Below, piece by piece: positions 17,010 through 28,033 of a stretch of DNA of 59,679 bases; positions within the stretch are counted from its first letter, which is position 1, and every line of letters begins with the position of its first letter. Under the pieces are notes generated by a model. It was not told where the DNA came from, made no database searches, and worked only from the letters and a program-made list of their open reading frames with translations. This DNA is from Micrococcales bacterium (GTDB taxonomy: Bacteria; Actinomycetota; Actinomycetes; Actinomycetales; Microbacteriaceae). A program made the position numbers and the translations under genes. The stretch spans positions 1-59,679 of the forward strand of contig JAFKIY010000009.1 of assembly GCA_017306245.1 (NCBI GenBank), written 5' to 3'.

Positions 17010-18005
17010 TTACTCGCCGCCGGTGTCAGCCGGGACCGGATCCGGGCAGGGACCGTACGGCTGCAGGATGGATGATCCACACGCATCGGTGATGTAGTGC
17101 GGCTCCGGTCCCATGAACGGAATGGCGCCGACGACGCACACGATGACGTAGATCACGAGCAGCTTGATCGGGTGCCAGCCGCGCATCAGCAGCCACCAGG
17201 TGAGGATGACCAACCCCAGGGGCAGGAGCCCCGGAAGGATCTTGTCGAGCACATCCTGTTGGATGCGCACTTGCGTATCGCCCGCATGCACCGTCCAACC
17301 GACGTAGACCTTCACGAACTGCGCCGTCAGGCCGCCGAGCACGATGTTTCCCAGCACGCTGGCCCCAAGGATCACCTTCTCCATCAACCCGGATTTGAGA
17401 ACCGAGGTGATGAACGTTCGACCTTGCTTGTAGCCCTGCGTGTAGAAGAAGTACCCAACCCCCAGGCTGAATGCAGCCACGAGGATGAAGTACAGAATCG
17501 GACCCAGCGGGTTGCCGGTGGCGCCGGACAGGTCGCCGCTTTGCTGAACAGCAGTGCCGAGGCCGGCAATGCTGATACCGAGTGCGAGCAACAGCGGAGT
17601 GACGATGCCCTGGCCGATCGTGTCGCCGATTCCAGCCATCGGGCCCATGAGGCCCGTTTTCGTGGAGGTGATCGCGTTGTCGGTGATGGGCTCTCCGTTG
17701 GCCTTCTGCTCCTCCATGGCGATGGTGACGCCGTGGATGACTCCGCCGAAGTCCGGTGCGGTGTTGAAGAACACGAGGTGGCGCTTCAGCGCTTCTTTCG
17801 TCTCTTCCTTGTCCCCGCCGTACAACCGCTTGATGACCGGGGTCATCGCGTGAGCGAATGCCGATGCCTGGAGACGCTCGTAGTTGTAGTTGGAGTGAGA
17901 GAAAAACGTCCAGATCAGCCAGGATTTCACCAGATCCGATCGCGTGATTTTCCGTTCGCCGTCGTTGGCGGTTGTGCCGCTCGCTGCGGCCTCAGTGGTG
18001 CTCAT
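17010..18005 (-). CDS. PTS IID component, mannose/fructose/sorbose family
   Basis: A 331-aa IID subunit: WTFFSHSNYNYERLQASAFA, MTPVIKRLYGG, FFNTAPDFGGVIHGVTIAME, GLMGPMAGIGDTIGQGIVTP and several C-terminal helices. It forms the membrane channel with IIC. Family IID proteins are usually about 280-300 aa; the extra length is an N-terminal Ser/Thr/Ala stretch and a C-terminal Cys/Pro-rich tail. Its start overlaps the IIC stop by 4 nt. Confidence 0.93.
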   Translation of the reverse strand: MSTTEAAASGTTANDGERKITRSDLVKSWLIWTFFSHSNYNYERLQASAFAHAMTPVIKRLYGGDKEETKEALKRHLVFFNTAPDFGGVIHGVTIAMEEQKANGEPITDNAITSTKTGLMGPMAGIGDTIGQGIVTPLLLALGISIAGLGTAVQQSGDLSGATGNPLGPILYFILVAAFSLGVGYFFYTQGYKQGRTFITSVLKSGLMEKVILGASVLGNIVLGGLTAQFVKVYVGWTVHAGDTQVRIQQDVLDKILPGLLPLGLVILTWWLLMRGWHPIKLLVIYVIVCVVGAIPFMGPEPHYITDACGSSILQPYGPCPDPVPADTGGE

Positions 18006-18958
18006 CGAGTTGCCTCCGTTTCTTCTGATTTGCGCATCTTGGGCGACTGCGGCTTGTTGGCACTGTGGACGCGATCACCGAGGAAGGTGACGTGCAGGAA
18101 GGCCAGCGCGACACCGATGACCGCGAGAACCATGATCGATACCTCGTTGCCGAGGACGACCATCACGAGGTAGCCCACGAAGAAGTAAGGAATCGCCGAG
18201 CCCAGAAAGATGAACTTCATGTTCATGGCGATACCGATCGCGGGAAGGATGCCTCCGGCAATCGCGAGGCCGCCCAGCAACCACACCGGGAACCCGTTGA
18301 TCACGTCACCGATGAAGCTCGCGCCGAGGTAGACCGCGATGGTCACCGGCACGAAGGTGATGAGGAACAGCCATGCCTGCGGGTAGAGGACGTTCGCACG
18401 GATCACGCCGCCAATGTCGGCTCGTTCCGCTGCCCGGTCCGCCGCGTGCATGAACAGCGAGTCGACCGTCATTCGCCCGTTCCAGATCACCGTTCCCAGC
18501 AATCCGATCGGCACGGCGATCGCGAGTGCGGCGCCGTAGTTGAGGTTGCCGGCGAGGGCAATTGTCGTCCCCACCCACCCGGCGAGACCGGGGTCACCTG
18601 GAATGGCGCCGCCGGCCGAGATGAAGCCGAGGTAGATGAGGTTGATTGCGGCACCAATCAGGGTTCCCTGGCCCGGGTCACCAAGAATGATTCCGACGAG
18701 GAGTCCTGCGACGAGCGGCCGGTTCAGCGTCCAAAAGCTGAGGCCCGCGATCCAGGGGCTCTGCGACAGGTAGTAGCCGAGTCCGATCAGGATCGCTTGA
18801 AACAGTGAGATTGTGACGACGGGCGCCGCCTCAGTCTCGGTAAACGTCATCGCCTGGACCGCCGTGGGGATGCCGATGATGACGACGAGCGTAGATATCA
18901 CCAGTGATATCTTTCCGCCGCGTGTCAGCCGGCGTTCTCCCTTCGGATTCTTAACCAT
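18002..18958 (-). CDS. PTS IIC component, mannose/fructose/sorbose family
   Basis: A 318-aa polytopic membrane protein with VTISLFQAILIGLGYYLSQS, TLNRPLVAGLLVGIILGD, GTLIGAAINLIYLGFISAGG and FLVGYLVMVVLGNE-like segments typical of the sorbose IIC fold. The ATG at 18958 is preferred over GTG 18964 because GGAG is 7 nt upstream. It starts 2 nt after IIB and overlaps IID. Confidence 0.93.
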   Translation of the reverse strand: MVKNPKGERRLTRGGKISLVISTLVVIIGIPTAVQAMTFTETEAAPVVTISLFQAILIGLGYYLSQSPWIAGLSFWTLNRPLVAGLLVGIILGDPGQGTLIGAAINLIYLGFISAGGAIPGDPGLAGWVGTTIALAGNLNYGAALAIAVPIGLLGTVIWNGRMTVDSLFMHAADRAAERADIGGVIRANVLYPQAWLFLITFVPVTIAVYLGASFIGDVINGFPVWLLGGLAIAGGILPAIGIAMNMKFIFLGSAIPYFFVGYLVMVVLGNEVSIMVLAVIGVALAFLHVTFLGDRVHSANKPQSPKMRKSEETEATR

Positions 18959-18960
18959 GT

Positions 18961-19461
18961 TCACACTCCATTCGAGTTGGTTGCCGCTGGGGCAACTGAT
19001 GAGAAAGGAACCGCATTGTCATCCGCGACGATGCGGATCTCCACCTTGGTTCCCAGCCGTTCGAGAGCATGCATCGCGTCGATTTCTTCCGTACTCGCCG
19101 AGATGTTTTTGTAGAGCTTGGAACGGTTTGATGCAGCACCCATCCCGCCGATGTTCAACAGCGGGATGGGCACTCCTTGCTTCACCATGCGCAGGACCGA
19201 GATGGGGCTTCGGACCAGCACGAAGGTGCGTTCTTTGGATGCTGCGAGCTCCGTGATTCTGGGTGCCGCTTCATCCACGGTGTAGACCTCGACGTCGACC
19301 CCGGAGGGCGCGGCGAGGATCAACACGTCTTTGAGGAACTCGTCTTCCGCGGTTTCATCGTCGGCGACGAGGATCACGTCGGCGCCGAGTGCGCGCAACC
19401 ACACGGCGATGACCTGGCCATGGATCAGCCGGTCATCCACCCTGACGAGAGATAGTGTCAT
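18961..19461 (-). CDS. PTS IIB component, mannose/fructose/sorbose family
   Basis: A 166-aa IIB protein: the phospho-His is in MTLSLVRVDDRLIHGQVIAV, followed by DVILVADDETAEDEFLKDVL and LVRSPISVLRMVKQGVPIPL. It takes phosphate from IIA and gives it to the sugar during transport. AAGGAGG is placed well ahead of the ATG at 19461. Confidence 0.95.
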   Translation of the reverse strand: MTLSLVRVDDRLIHGQVIAVWLRALGADVILVADDETAEDEFLKDVLILAAPSGVDVEVYTVDEAAPRITELAASKERTFVLVRSPISVLRMVKQGVPIPLLNIGGMGAASNRSKLYKNISASTEEIDAMHALERLGTKVEIRIVADDNAVPFSSVAPAATNSNGV

Positions 19462-19510
19462 GTTCTTTGTGCCTCCTTGCACTGGGTTTCGTCTATGCGC
19501 CGCGAACGGC

Positions 19511-19900
19511 TTAGGGGTCGTCGCGTCGGAAGCGCACGATCGCGCTGGTTTCGGTGATGAAGTCGTCCGGATTGAGCTGGTTCAGCTCGACATCGGAAAG
19601 GGCGAACTCGAGGAGAAGTGGCAGCGACGCCCCCGCGACAATCAGCCGAACGCTTTCGGCCTGACCGGTTTTCGCGATGAGGTTTGCGACGTTGTCGGGT
19701 GTTCCGCCGGCAAGGTCGGTGAGGATCAGCTCCGCCGGGAACTCCGCTAGGAGACCGAGCATTCGATCGCGCAGGCCCTGGGGCGAGTCGCCGGGATGCA
19801 GGGAGATCGAGTCGACATCCGCGAGCTCACCGCCGATCATCCGGGCAGAATCGACCAGTGCGTCTGGCAGTCCTCCGTGGCCTGCGACCAGAATCTTCAT
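19511..19900 (-). CDS. PTS IIA component, mannose family
   Basis: A 129-aa IIA protein with the active His in MKILVAGHGGLPDALVDSAR and ELILTDLAGGTPDNVANLIA, the usual EIIA-man core. It accepts phosphate from HPr. First gene of the operon; the ATG at 19900 is chosen over an in-frame GTG at 19909. The perfect 18-bp palindrome upstream is the likely operator. Confidence 0.93.
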   Translation of the reverse strand: MKILVAGHGGLPDALVDSARMIGGELADVDSISLHPGDSPQGLRDRMLGLLAEFPAELILTDLAGGTPDNVANLIAKTGQAESVRLIVAGASLPLLLEFALSDVELNQLNPDDFITETSAIVRFRRDDP

Positions 19901-19928
19901 TGCACACACTCGCGTCTCGAACTACACT

Positions 19929-19946
19929 GTGAAAGAATTTTCACAA
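19929..19946. promoter_or_regulatory. 18-bp palindrome, predicted SorC operator
   Basis: TGTGAAAGAATTTTCACA is a perfect inverted repeat (TGTGAAA, 4-bp centre, TTTCACA). It lies 29 bp upstream of the IIA ATG, between the PTS operon and the divergent SorC regulator. An adjacent AAAATTTGTTCAC holds another half-site, so the regulator may bind an array. Confidence 0.7.
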
Positions 19947-20075
19947 AAATTTGTTCACTTGACGAATGTCTACCAGTGTCCTGATCGGGATGTCAAGGAC
20001 TGCCCGGGAAATGCTTGCAAGGACCTGGGTCTAAAGTGTCACTATTACCTCGGCGTAAGGGAGAGGGAAGCTTAC

Positions 20076-21110
20076 ATGGGTCGAAAATCCGGGGGCCAGG
20101 AAGACTCCATGCTGCGGCTGGTCGCAGAGCTCTACTACATCCGCGAGCTGAGTCTCAAGGAGATCAGCGAGATTACCTCACTGTCGCCGGCAACAATTTC
20201 GCGGATGAATCGTCTTGCCCGGGAGCGCAAAGTCGTCACCATCAGCGTCGCAGCGGCCGACTCCAACTTCGGCGAACTCGCTGCGGACCTCACCTCCCGA
20301 CTGGGGACGCAATTCATCATCACGCCCGGCCACCGCGTGGATCCGGTGAACCAGGCCCGCATTTGCGGGGCGGCGGCGGCCCCCTTCGTGCTCGAACGTC
20401 TCCCCTTCGACGGCATCGTCGGCGTGTCTGCCGGGCACACCATCAACGGGATGCTCGCGTCGTTGCGAAAGGCACCGCGGCCGCGACTCGGCATCCTGCC
20501 TCTCATGGGCGGGTGGAACGCAGCGTATCCACACCTCGACGCCAACACCCTCGTCCGCGACATGGCTGACCGATTTCAGGCAACCGCTTATCCGCTCCAC
20601 GCACCGGCGCTGTGCGACAACCTCGAAACGCGCCGCACCATTCTTCTGAACGACACCGTGCGCGCGACCACCGAGCGGTGGGATCATCTGGATGTCGCCG
20701 TGTACGGGGTCGGAGCACCGGGAATGCTCAGGACGTCGACATTCGCGTGGACCGGCAGCGCCGATGACGCCATCGCGCGCGAGTTCGCCGAACTGGGCGT
20801 GGTCGGGAACATCCTCGGCCACCTCTACGACGTGAACGGAAAGCTCATCACCCACGAGTGGACCGCGCGGCTCATCACGGTCAGCCTCGAGCAGCTCGCG
20901 CGGATCAAGACCTCGATCGCCGTGCTCAGCGGCGACGACAAGGTTCGAGCGCTCGTGGGACTCGCGCGCACCGGATTGAGTTCGCTGATCATCACGGACG
21001 ACCTCACCGCGCAAAGCACACTGCAGTACCTTGCCGACGAGGCCCGCGCTTCGGCAAGATCGGACCGCGGGAAGACCACCGAGAAGAAACCGGCCGCTAC
21101 GAAACGGTGA
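20076..21110 (+). CDS. SorC/DeoR-type sugar-binding transcriptional regulator
   Basis: A 344-aa SorC-family regulator: N-terminal HTH (LRLVAELYYIRELSLKEISE, then ITSLSPATISRMNRLAR) and a long sugar-binding domain (FDGIVGVSAGHTINGMLASL, GILPLMGGWNAAYPHLDAN, VAVYGVGAPGM, GVVGNILGHLYDVNGKLI). The ATG at 20076 follows GGGAGAGGG. Divergent from the PTS operon and its likely controller, sensing a phosphorylated intermediate. Its last 14 bp overlap the convergent VOC gene. Confidence 0.92.
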   Translation: MGRKSGGQEDSMLRLVAELYYIRELSLKEISEITSLSPATISRMNRLARERKVVTISVAAADSNFGELAADLTSRLGTQFIITPGHRVDPVNQARICGAAAAPFVLERLPFDGIVGVSAGHTINGMLASLRKAPRPRLGILPLMGGWNAAYPHLDANTLVRDMADRFQATAYPLHAPALCDNLETRRTILLNDTVRATTERWDHLDVAVYGVGAPGMLRTSTFAWTGSADDAIAREFAELGVVGNILGHLYDVNGKLITHEWTARLITVSLEQLARIKTSIAVLSGDDKVRALVGLARTGLSSLIITDDLTAQSTLQYLADEARASARSDRGKTTEKKPAATKR

Positions 21111-21768
21111 GCGTGCCGAGCTCCCCCAGCGGATAGCTCCCCGGCCGTGCATCGGTTGCTTCGATCAGGATGCGGGACTCGTGCGACAAGAGAGTCTCTG
21201 CAGGGAACCAGGGGCGATCCGGCGTGACCAAAATGATCAACCCGTCGATCGTGCCGACCGGGGAAAACCGGTCGCGCGGCGTCAGACCGTACGGTTCGAT
21301 GCCGGCTCCCTCCGAGAGGAGCTCGACAGTCGCGAGGACATCCGGCACGGCGACGCCGACCTCGCTGATGCATTCCAGATCCTGAGGCGCGAACGTGCCC
21401 TCTGTGGCGTTGTCGAGGTCTCGCCGGATGATGAATTCGAGGACCGCGCCTTCCGGGCCGGGGAAGTAGAGGGATCGTGCATTCCACCCGGCCGCATACT
21501 CGAACTCGTCCTCGCCGCGCAGCGACATAACTTCCGCACGCTCCGAAACCCAGTACTTCGACGCCGCGAACTTGTTCGATGGGATCGTAAACGCGAGGTG
21601 GTGGCAGCCCCGGGTATCGGCGTTCTCCCGCAGGACGAGAGTGGTTCGCCCCACCGACACGGTCGCTGACCCCGGGCCGACCGCTACCGGCAGGCCCATC
21701 ACCGAACCGTAGAAATCTGCCGCCTCCCGGCTGTCGCGGACGTCGACGGTAACCTCGCTGATCTTCAT
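21097..21768 (-). CDS. Two-module VOC-superfamily protein
   Basis: A 223-aa protein with two glyoxalase-fold repeats. Module one has VTVDVRDSREAADFYGSVMG and CHHLAFTIPSNKF; after GPEGAVLEFIIRRDL, module two starts at ISEVGVAVPDVLATVELLSE. Likely a ring-cleaving dioxygenase or lyase-like enzyme, with no recognisable substrate. Convergent with the SorC gene, sharing 14 bp at the 3' ends. Confidence 0.8.
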   Translation of the reverse strand: MKISEVTVDVRDSREAADFYGSVMGLPVAVGPGSATVSVGRTTLVLRENADTRGCHHLAFTIPSNKFAASKYWVSERAEVMSLRGEDEFEYAAGWNARSLYFPGPEGAVLEFIIRRDLDNATEGTFAPQDLECISEVGVAVPDVLATVELLSEGAGIEPYGLTPRDRFSPVGTIDGLIILVTPDRPWFPAETLLSHESRILIEATDARPGSYPLGELGTLTVS

Positions 21769-21851
21769 GGCCACAGTCAACCCGATCGGCCCCGTCCGGT
21801 CAAAGCCGGGCCGCACATGCTCTTGTCGCCGCCCGGCCGTAGTCTGTAACC

Positions 21852-23207
21852 ATGGCCCGCCCGTCCACCGACTACCGCTGCACCGAGTGCGGCTGGACCT
21901 CCGTCAAATGGGTCGGCCGCTGCGGCGAATGCCAGGCCTGGGGCACCGTCGTCGACACCGCCGAGGCCACCGGTATCCTCCGGTCCGTGAAAGCCGTGCA
22001 GGTCACCGACGACCGCGCCGCCCGACCCATCACCCAGATTGGTGCCGCGGATGTCGCCCACTGGCCCAGCGGGATCAACGAGTTCGATCGCGTGCTCGGC
22101 GGTGGGATCGTCCCCGGCGCCACCATTCTGCTGAGCGGGGAACCCGGCGTCGGCAAATCCACGCTTCTGCTCGAGGTGGCCAGCCGTGCCGCCCAGACCG
22201 GGCAGCGCGTTCTGTACATCACCGCCGAAGAGTCCGCGAGCCAGGTGCGCCTTCGGGCCGGACGCACCGGCGCGCTCCAGGAGAACCTTTACCTCGCCGC
22301 CGAAACCGACCTGGCCACGGTGCTCGGCCAGATCGACCAGGTGAAACCGCAACTCGTCATCGTCGACTCCGTGCAGACCGTCTCCAGTTCGCTGAGCGAA
22401 GGGCTCGCAGGCGGCCCCTCCCAGGTGCGGGAGGTCGCGGCTACGCTCATCCGCGTCTCCAAAGACCGGAACCTGCCCGTGCTGCTCGTCGGGCATGTCA
22501 CGAAGGACGGGTCTATCGCCGGCCCGCGGCTGCTCGAACACCTCGTGGATGTCGTCTGCCACTTCGAAGGCGACCGCCAGACCGCGCTGCGCTTCATCCG
22601 CGCCCAAAAGAACCGGTTCGGCCCCACCGATGAGGTCGGCTGCTTCGAGATGACCGGCGAAGGGATCGCCGAGGTCGCCGACCCGAGCGGCCTGTTCCTC
22701 AGCCGCAGCAGGCAGGCGGTGAGCGGCACGTGCGTGACGGTCGCCGTGGAGGGCCGGAGGGCGCTCCCGGTAGAAGTGCAGGCGCTCATCGTGCCCACGA
22801 AAACGCCTCAGCCGCGACGCGTAGTGAACGGCGTCGACTCGTCCCGCGTCGCCATGCTGCTCGCCGTCCTCGAACGGCGGGCGGGCCTGAAATTCGGCGA
22901 CTTCGACGTGTACGTGTCCACTGTCGGCGGCATCCGCGTCACCGAACCGGGCGCCGACTTCGCGATCGCCCTCGCCCTCGCGAGCGCCCACCGGAACGAA
23001 GCGCTGCCCGGCACACTCGCCGCGATCGGGGAGATCAGCCTGGCAGGCGAAATCCGTCCCGTCTCCAACGCGAAACAGCGCGCCGCCGAGGCGAAGCGGC
23101 TCGGCTTCGACACGGTGCTGGATGCCGACGACGGGAACGTGAAGAGTGCGATCGACCTTGCGTTCGCCATGAAGTCGATCACCGAACTCGACGGGCCGGA
23201 GTTTTAG
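21852..23207 (+). CDS. radA: DNA repair protein RadA (Sms)
   Basis: A 451-aa RadA: zinc finger CTECGWTSVKWVGRCGECQAW at the N-terminus, Walker A LSGEPGVGKSTLLLEVA, Walker B-like VIVDSVQTV, the RadA-specific QKNRFGPTDEVG motif and a C-terminal Lon-like domain (VSTVGGIRVTEPGADFAIAL). It acts in recombination intermediate processing and branch migration. Length and order are normal. Confidence 0.97.
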   Translation: MARPSTDYRCTECGWTSVKWVGRCGECQAWGTVVDTAEATGILRSVKAVQVTDDRAARPITQIGAADVAHWPSGINEFDRVLGGGIVPGATILLSGEPGVGKSTLLLEVASRAAQTGQRVLYITAEESASQVRLRAGRTGALQENLYLAAETDLATVLGQIDQVKPQLVIVDSVQTVSSSLSEGLAGGPSQVREVAATLIRVSKDRNLPVLLVGHVTKDGSIAGPRLLEHLVDVVCHFEGDRQTALRFIRAQKNRFGPTDEVGCFEMTGEGIAEVADPSGLFLSRSRQAVSGTCVTVAVEGRRALPVEVQALIVPTKTPQPRRVVNGVDSSRVAMLLAVLERRAGLKFGDFDVYVSTVGGIRVTEPGADFAIALALASAHRNEALPGTLAAIGEISLAGEIRPVSNAKQRAAEAKRLGFDTVLDADDGNVKSAIDLAFAMKSITELDGPEF

Positions 23208-23211
23208 TTGC

Positions 23212-23252
23212 GCCCCCTTCGAGACAGCCGCTTCGCGGCTTCGTCAGGGAGC
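23212..23252. repeat. REP-like palindrome (CCCTTCGAG...CAGGGAGC type)
   Basis: A 41-bp imperfect palindrome beginning CCCCCTTCGAG and ending GTCAGGGAGC encloses a perfect inner hairpin (GCCGCTTCGCGGC). Related copies are at 36304-36328, 46685-46723 and 46738-46780. This one sits 4 bp after radA, between convergent genes, and could also terminate transcription. Confidence 0.7.
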
Positions 23253-23294
23253 GGGACGGGGCGCGATGCCGCAGCCTCCACAGGATGCGGCGGA

Positions 23295-23888
23295 TTACTC
23301 GAGGATGAACTGCACGTCGTTCGACTTCAACGTGCCGAGCGTGATGTTCAGGTGGTAGCTGGCTCCGCCCGCCGGCACCTGGGCTCGCTCCGAATCGCAC
23401 GTCGTCGTCGAGGAGCGGGTGCGGTCCCACACGATCGGCGCCGTCGACTTCGGCACGTTCGGTTCCAGGATGACCGGCGCATCCGTCGCCGCTGACTGGC
23501 AGTCCTTCGAATCCCAGTACAACTCGTCGCCGCTCGTGATGCGGTACTCCTGCTGGGTTGTGCCCGCATTGATGGTGCACGCGACGCTGCCCATGTTCGT
23601 CACGGTGAGGGTGATCTGCGGTTTCTCGCCCGGACCGTACGACGACTTGTCGGTCGCGGCCGTGATCTCCACGGCGCCCGCGGCGCACGCGGCATCCGGG
23701 TTGCTCGGCGCGCTCGTCTGGGTGTCCGTTTTCGTCGCAGTCGGTGTCGTCGGCGCGCCGCCCCGGGGCTGGAACAGGATGAGCAGCACGATCACGATCA
23801 CCGCGAGCAGGGCAAGACCGACGATGATGCGCCGCCGCCAGTACACGCTGCTGGGCTGGGGGCCGACGGGGTTGCGGAACGTCGACAT
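23295..23888 (-). CDS. Membrane-anchored protein with extracytoplasmic Ig-like domain
   Basis: A 197-aa protein: short basic N-terminus, one helix (RRRIIVGLALLAVIVIVLLI), a Thr/Ser/Pro linker and a beta-rich domain (QITLTVTNMGSVACTINAGT, then SYHLNITLGTLKSNDVQFIL). Three Cys could form disulphides outside the cell. The domain resembles DUF4232-type beta sandwiches, but the family cannot be confirmed. Unknown function. Confidence 0.75.
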   Translation of the reverse strand: MSTFRNPVGPQPSSVYWRRRIIVGLALLAVIVIVLLILFQPRGGAPTTPTATKTDTQTSAPSNPDAACAAGAVEITAATDKSSYGPGEKPQITLTVTNMGSVACTINAGTTQQEYRITSGDELYWDSKDCQSAATDAPVILEPNVPKSTAPIVWDRTRSSTTTCDSERAQVPAGGASYHLNITLGTLKSNDVQFILE

Positions 23889-23943
23889 GATTCAAGGGTA
23901 GACGGACTGTCGGCGGTATCCGATGCCTGCCGACGGCGAGCCG

Positions 23944-24447
23944 CTAGTTGATGCGCTTGATCATGCGCGTGTTGCCGAGCGTGTTCGGCTTCACCCGCGC
24001 CAGGTCGAGGAATTCGGCGACACCCTCATCGGGCGAACGCACGAGTTCCGCGTACACGTCCGGGTCGATCGGGTTGTCGCTCATCGGCTCGAAACCGTTC
24101 CGCCCGAAGAAATCAACCTCGAACGTGAGGCAGAACAGGCGGCTCAGTCCGAGCGCGCGGGCATCCGCCTCAAGCTGCTGGAGGATTGCGTGCCCGACGC
24201 CGCGATGCAGCCACTCCGGCACCACCGCGAGCGTGCGGACCTCGGCGAGGTCCTCCCACATGACGTGCAGCGCGCCGCAGCCGATCGGGGTGCCGTCGGA
24301 GTCCTCCGCGACCCGGAATTCCTGGATCGCCTCGAAGAACACCACCGTTTCCTTGCCCAAAAGGATGCGGCGCTGCACGAGCGGGCCGACCAGCTCACGG
24401 ATGAACCACACGTCGCTCGTGCGGGCGGGGCGCACGGTGAACGTCAT
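23944..24447 (-). CDS. argA: Amino-acid N-acetyltransferase (N-acetylglutamate synthase type)
   Basis: A 167-aa GNAT protein resembling the short actinobacterial N-acetylglutamate synthases: FTVRPARTSDVWFIRELVGP at the start, CGALHVMWEDLAEVRTLAV, the acetyl-CoA loop VPEWLHRGVGHAILQQLEAD and LTFEVDFFGRNGFEPM. It would make N-acetylglutamate for arginine synthesis. No other arg gene is in the window. Confidence 0.85.
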   Translation of the reverse strand: MTFTVRPARTSDVWFIRELVGPLVQRRILLGKETVVFFEAIQEFRVAEDSDGTPIGCGALHVMWEDLAEVRTLAVVPEWLHRGVGHAILQQLEADARALGLSRLFCLTFEVDFFGRNGFEPMSDNPIDPDVYAELVRSPDEGVAEFLDLARVKPNTLGNTRMIKRIN

Positions 24448-24490
24448 GCTCCGAGCTTAGTGACCGCGCAAGCGCGCTCCGCCCTCGTGA

Positions 24491-24589
24491 CTTTCATCAT
24501 TCAGGAGGTTGTGGGACGGATGATACTGAGGGGACGCCTGCGGCGCCCCTTAAACCACACCAGTCACACCACCTCCTGAATGATGAAAG
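24491..24589. repeat. Small inverted-repeat element A (99 bp)
   Basis: Perfect 18-bp arms CTTTCATCATTCAGGAGG and CCTCCTGAATGATGAAAG flank 63 bp that contain a second, imperfect GC-rich hairpin (GGGGACGCCTGCGGCGCCCC). It sits between the argA and clpC starts and ends. Nothing coding is visible. A partial copy lies in panC (38123-38150). Confidence 0.8.
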
Positions 24590-24622
24590 CACATAGCATG
24601 GGGGTGCTGCGGTTGGGCGAGG

Positions 24623-27112
<2,490 letters not shown>

Positions 27113-27229
27113 GTCACATCTCCTTGGACACCGTGCAGGTGTGGTGCCTTACAAAGAGCGTAACTACTGGGCCCTGTGGATACTGCCCCTGTTCGCCGTG
27201 GGCGTTACGACCCTTCCCCCTCGTGTGCC

Positions 27230-27315
27230 GTCCCAAATGAAGGAGATTCGGCGGTTTCGATGCGCAGCATCCGATGATTTCAGCCGAAGGCGTCCAGATC
27301 TCCTTCATTTGGGAC
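27230..27315. repeat. Small inverted-repeat element B (86 bp)
   Basis: Near-identical 18-bp arms GTCCCAAATGAAGGAGAT and ATCTCCTTCATTTGGGAC flank about 50 bp with no coding signature. It lies in the 290-bp region between the divergent clpC and DUF2975 genes. Same architecture as elements A, C and D but a different arm sequence. Confidence 0.8.
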
Positions 27316-27362
27316 ACGATTGGTCCGATCGGGGGTTGTGGTTCTTATCGAAAGTCGTTATG

Positions 27363-27394
27363 TTAACGATTGTCGTTGTTATCGCTTATCGTTA
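27363..27394. promoter_or_regulatory. Candidate operator/promoter for the DUF2975-XRE pair
   Basis: AT-rich segment directly upstream of the ATG at 27403, with inverted half-sites TTAACGAT (27363-27370) and ATCGTTA (27388-27394) and an extra TTATCG between. Such TTATCG/TAACGAT repeats suit a small XRE repressor that controls its own operon. Inferred from position and symmetry only. Confidence 0.45.
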
Positions 27395-27402
27395 GGTTGA
27401 TC

Positions 27403-28020
27403 ATGACTGAGATGTCAAAACCAGACCGTGCGGGACTCCTCACCATTCAATTCATCGCGCTCGTGCTCGCCGCGGTCGCGCTCGCCGCAGGTGCGATCAC
27501 CGCGGCCACCGCACTCGCCAGCGAAAGCTTCGACATGGTCCTGCCGGCGGCGGCCTCGCTGCCGGGCGACGTGATCGGAGACCCGGAGGCGACAGGCGTC
27601 CCGCGGATCCTGAACGGCGAGTTCACGTCCGCCGCAGCATCCGTGGCCGGGCTCAGCACGGGGGTGCGCATCCTTTTCGCCGTGGGCGCAGGGATGGGCT
27701 CGCTCGTCTTCGTCGCCCTCGCGCTCTCTGTCGCCTACCTGTGCTGGCGGATGTACAAGGGGAACCCATTCGGCGAGAGCGTCACCCGCACGTTCTGGTT
27801 TGCGGCGGCGGCGCTGACCATCGGCAGCCTGCTCAGCCAGGGGATGCTGGGGTTCTCCACCTGGCTTGCCCCCGACGAACTCCACCTCGACCCCGTGCAG
27901 TTCCCCCTCGAAATGCACTTCGACCTCCTGCCCATCGTCGCCGGATTTGCTCTTCTGCTCGTTGCCGGCGCGTTCCAGTTTGGCGAGCGTCTGCAGCGTG
28001 ACACGGAAGGCCTCATATGA
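27403..28020 (+). CDS. DUF2975-like membrane protein
   Basis: A 205-aa protein with four predicted helices (FIALVLAAVALAAGAITAAT near the start, LFAVGAGMGSLVFVALALSV, FWFAAAALTIGSLLSQGML, LLPIVAGFALLLVAGAFQFG at the end) and a YKGNPFGESVTRTFW loop typical of DUF2975. Such proteins occur next to YozG-type XRE regulators, as here. Function unknown. GTG/ATG alternatives exist; ATG 27412 is possible. Confidence 0.8.
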   Translation: MTEMSKPDRAGLLTIQFIALVLAAVALAAGAITAATALASESFDMVLPAAASLPGDVIGDPEATGVPRILNGEFTSAAASVAGLSTGVRILFAVGAGMGSLVFVALALSVAYLCWRMYKGNPFGESVTRTFWFAAAALTIGSLLSQGMLGFSTWLAPDELHLDPVQFPLEMHFDLLPIVAGFALLLVAGAFQFGERLQRDTEGLI

Positions 28021-28033
28021 CCCGCCCCATCTA

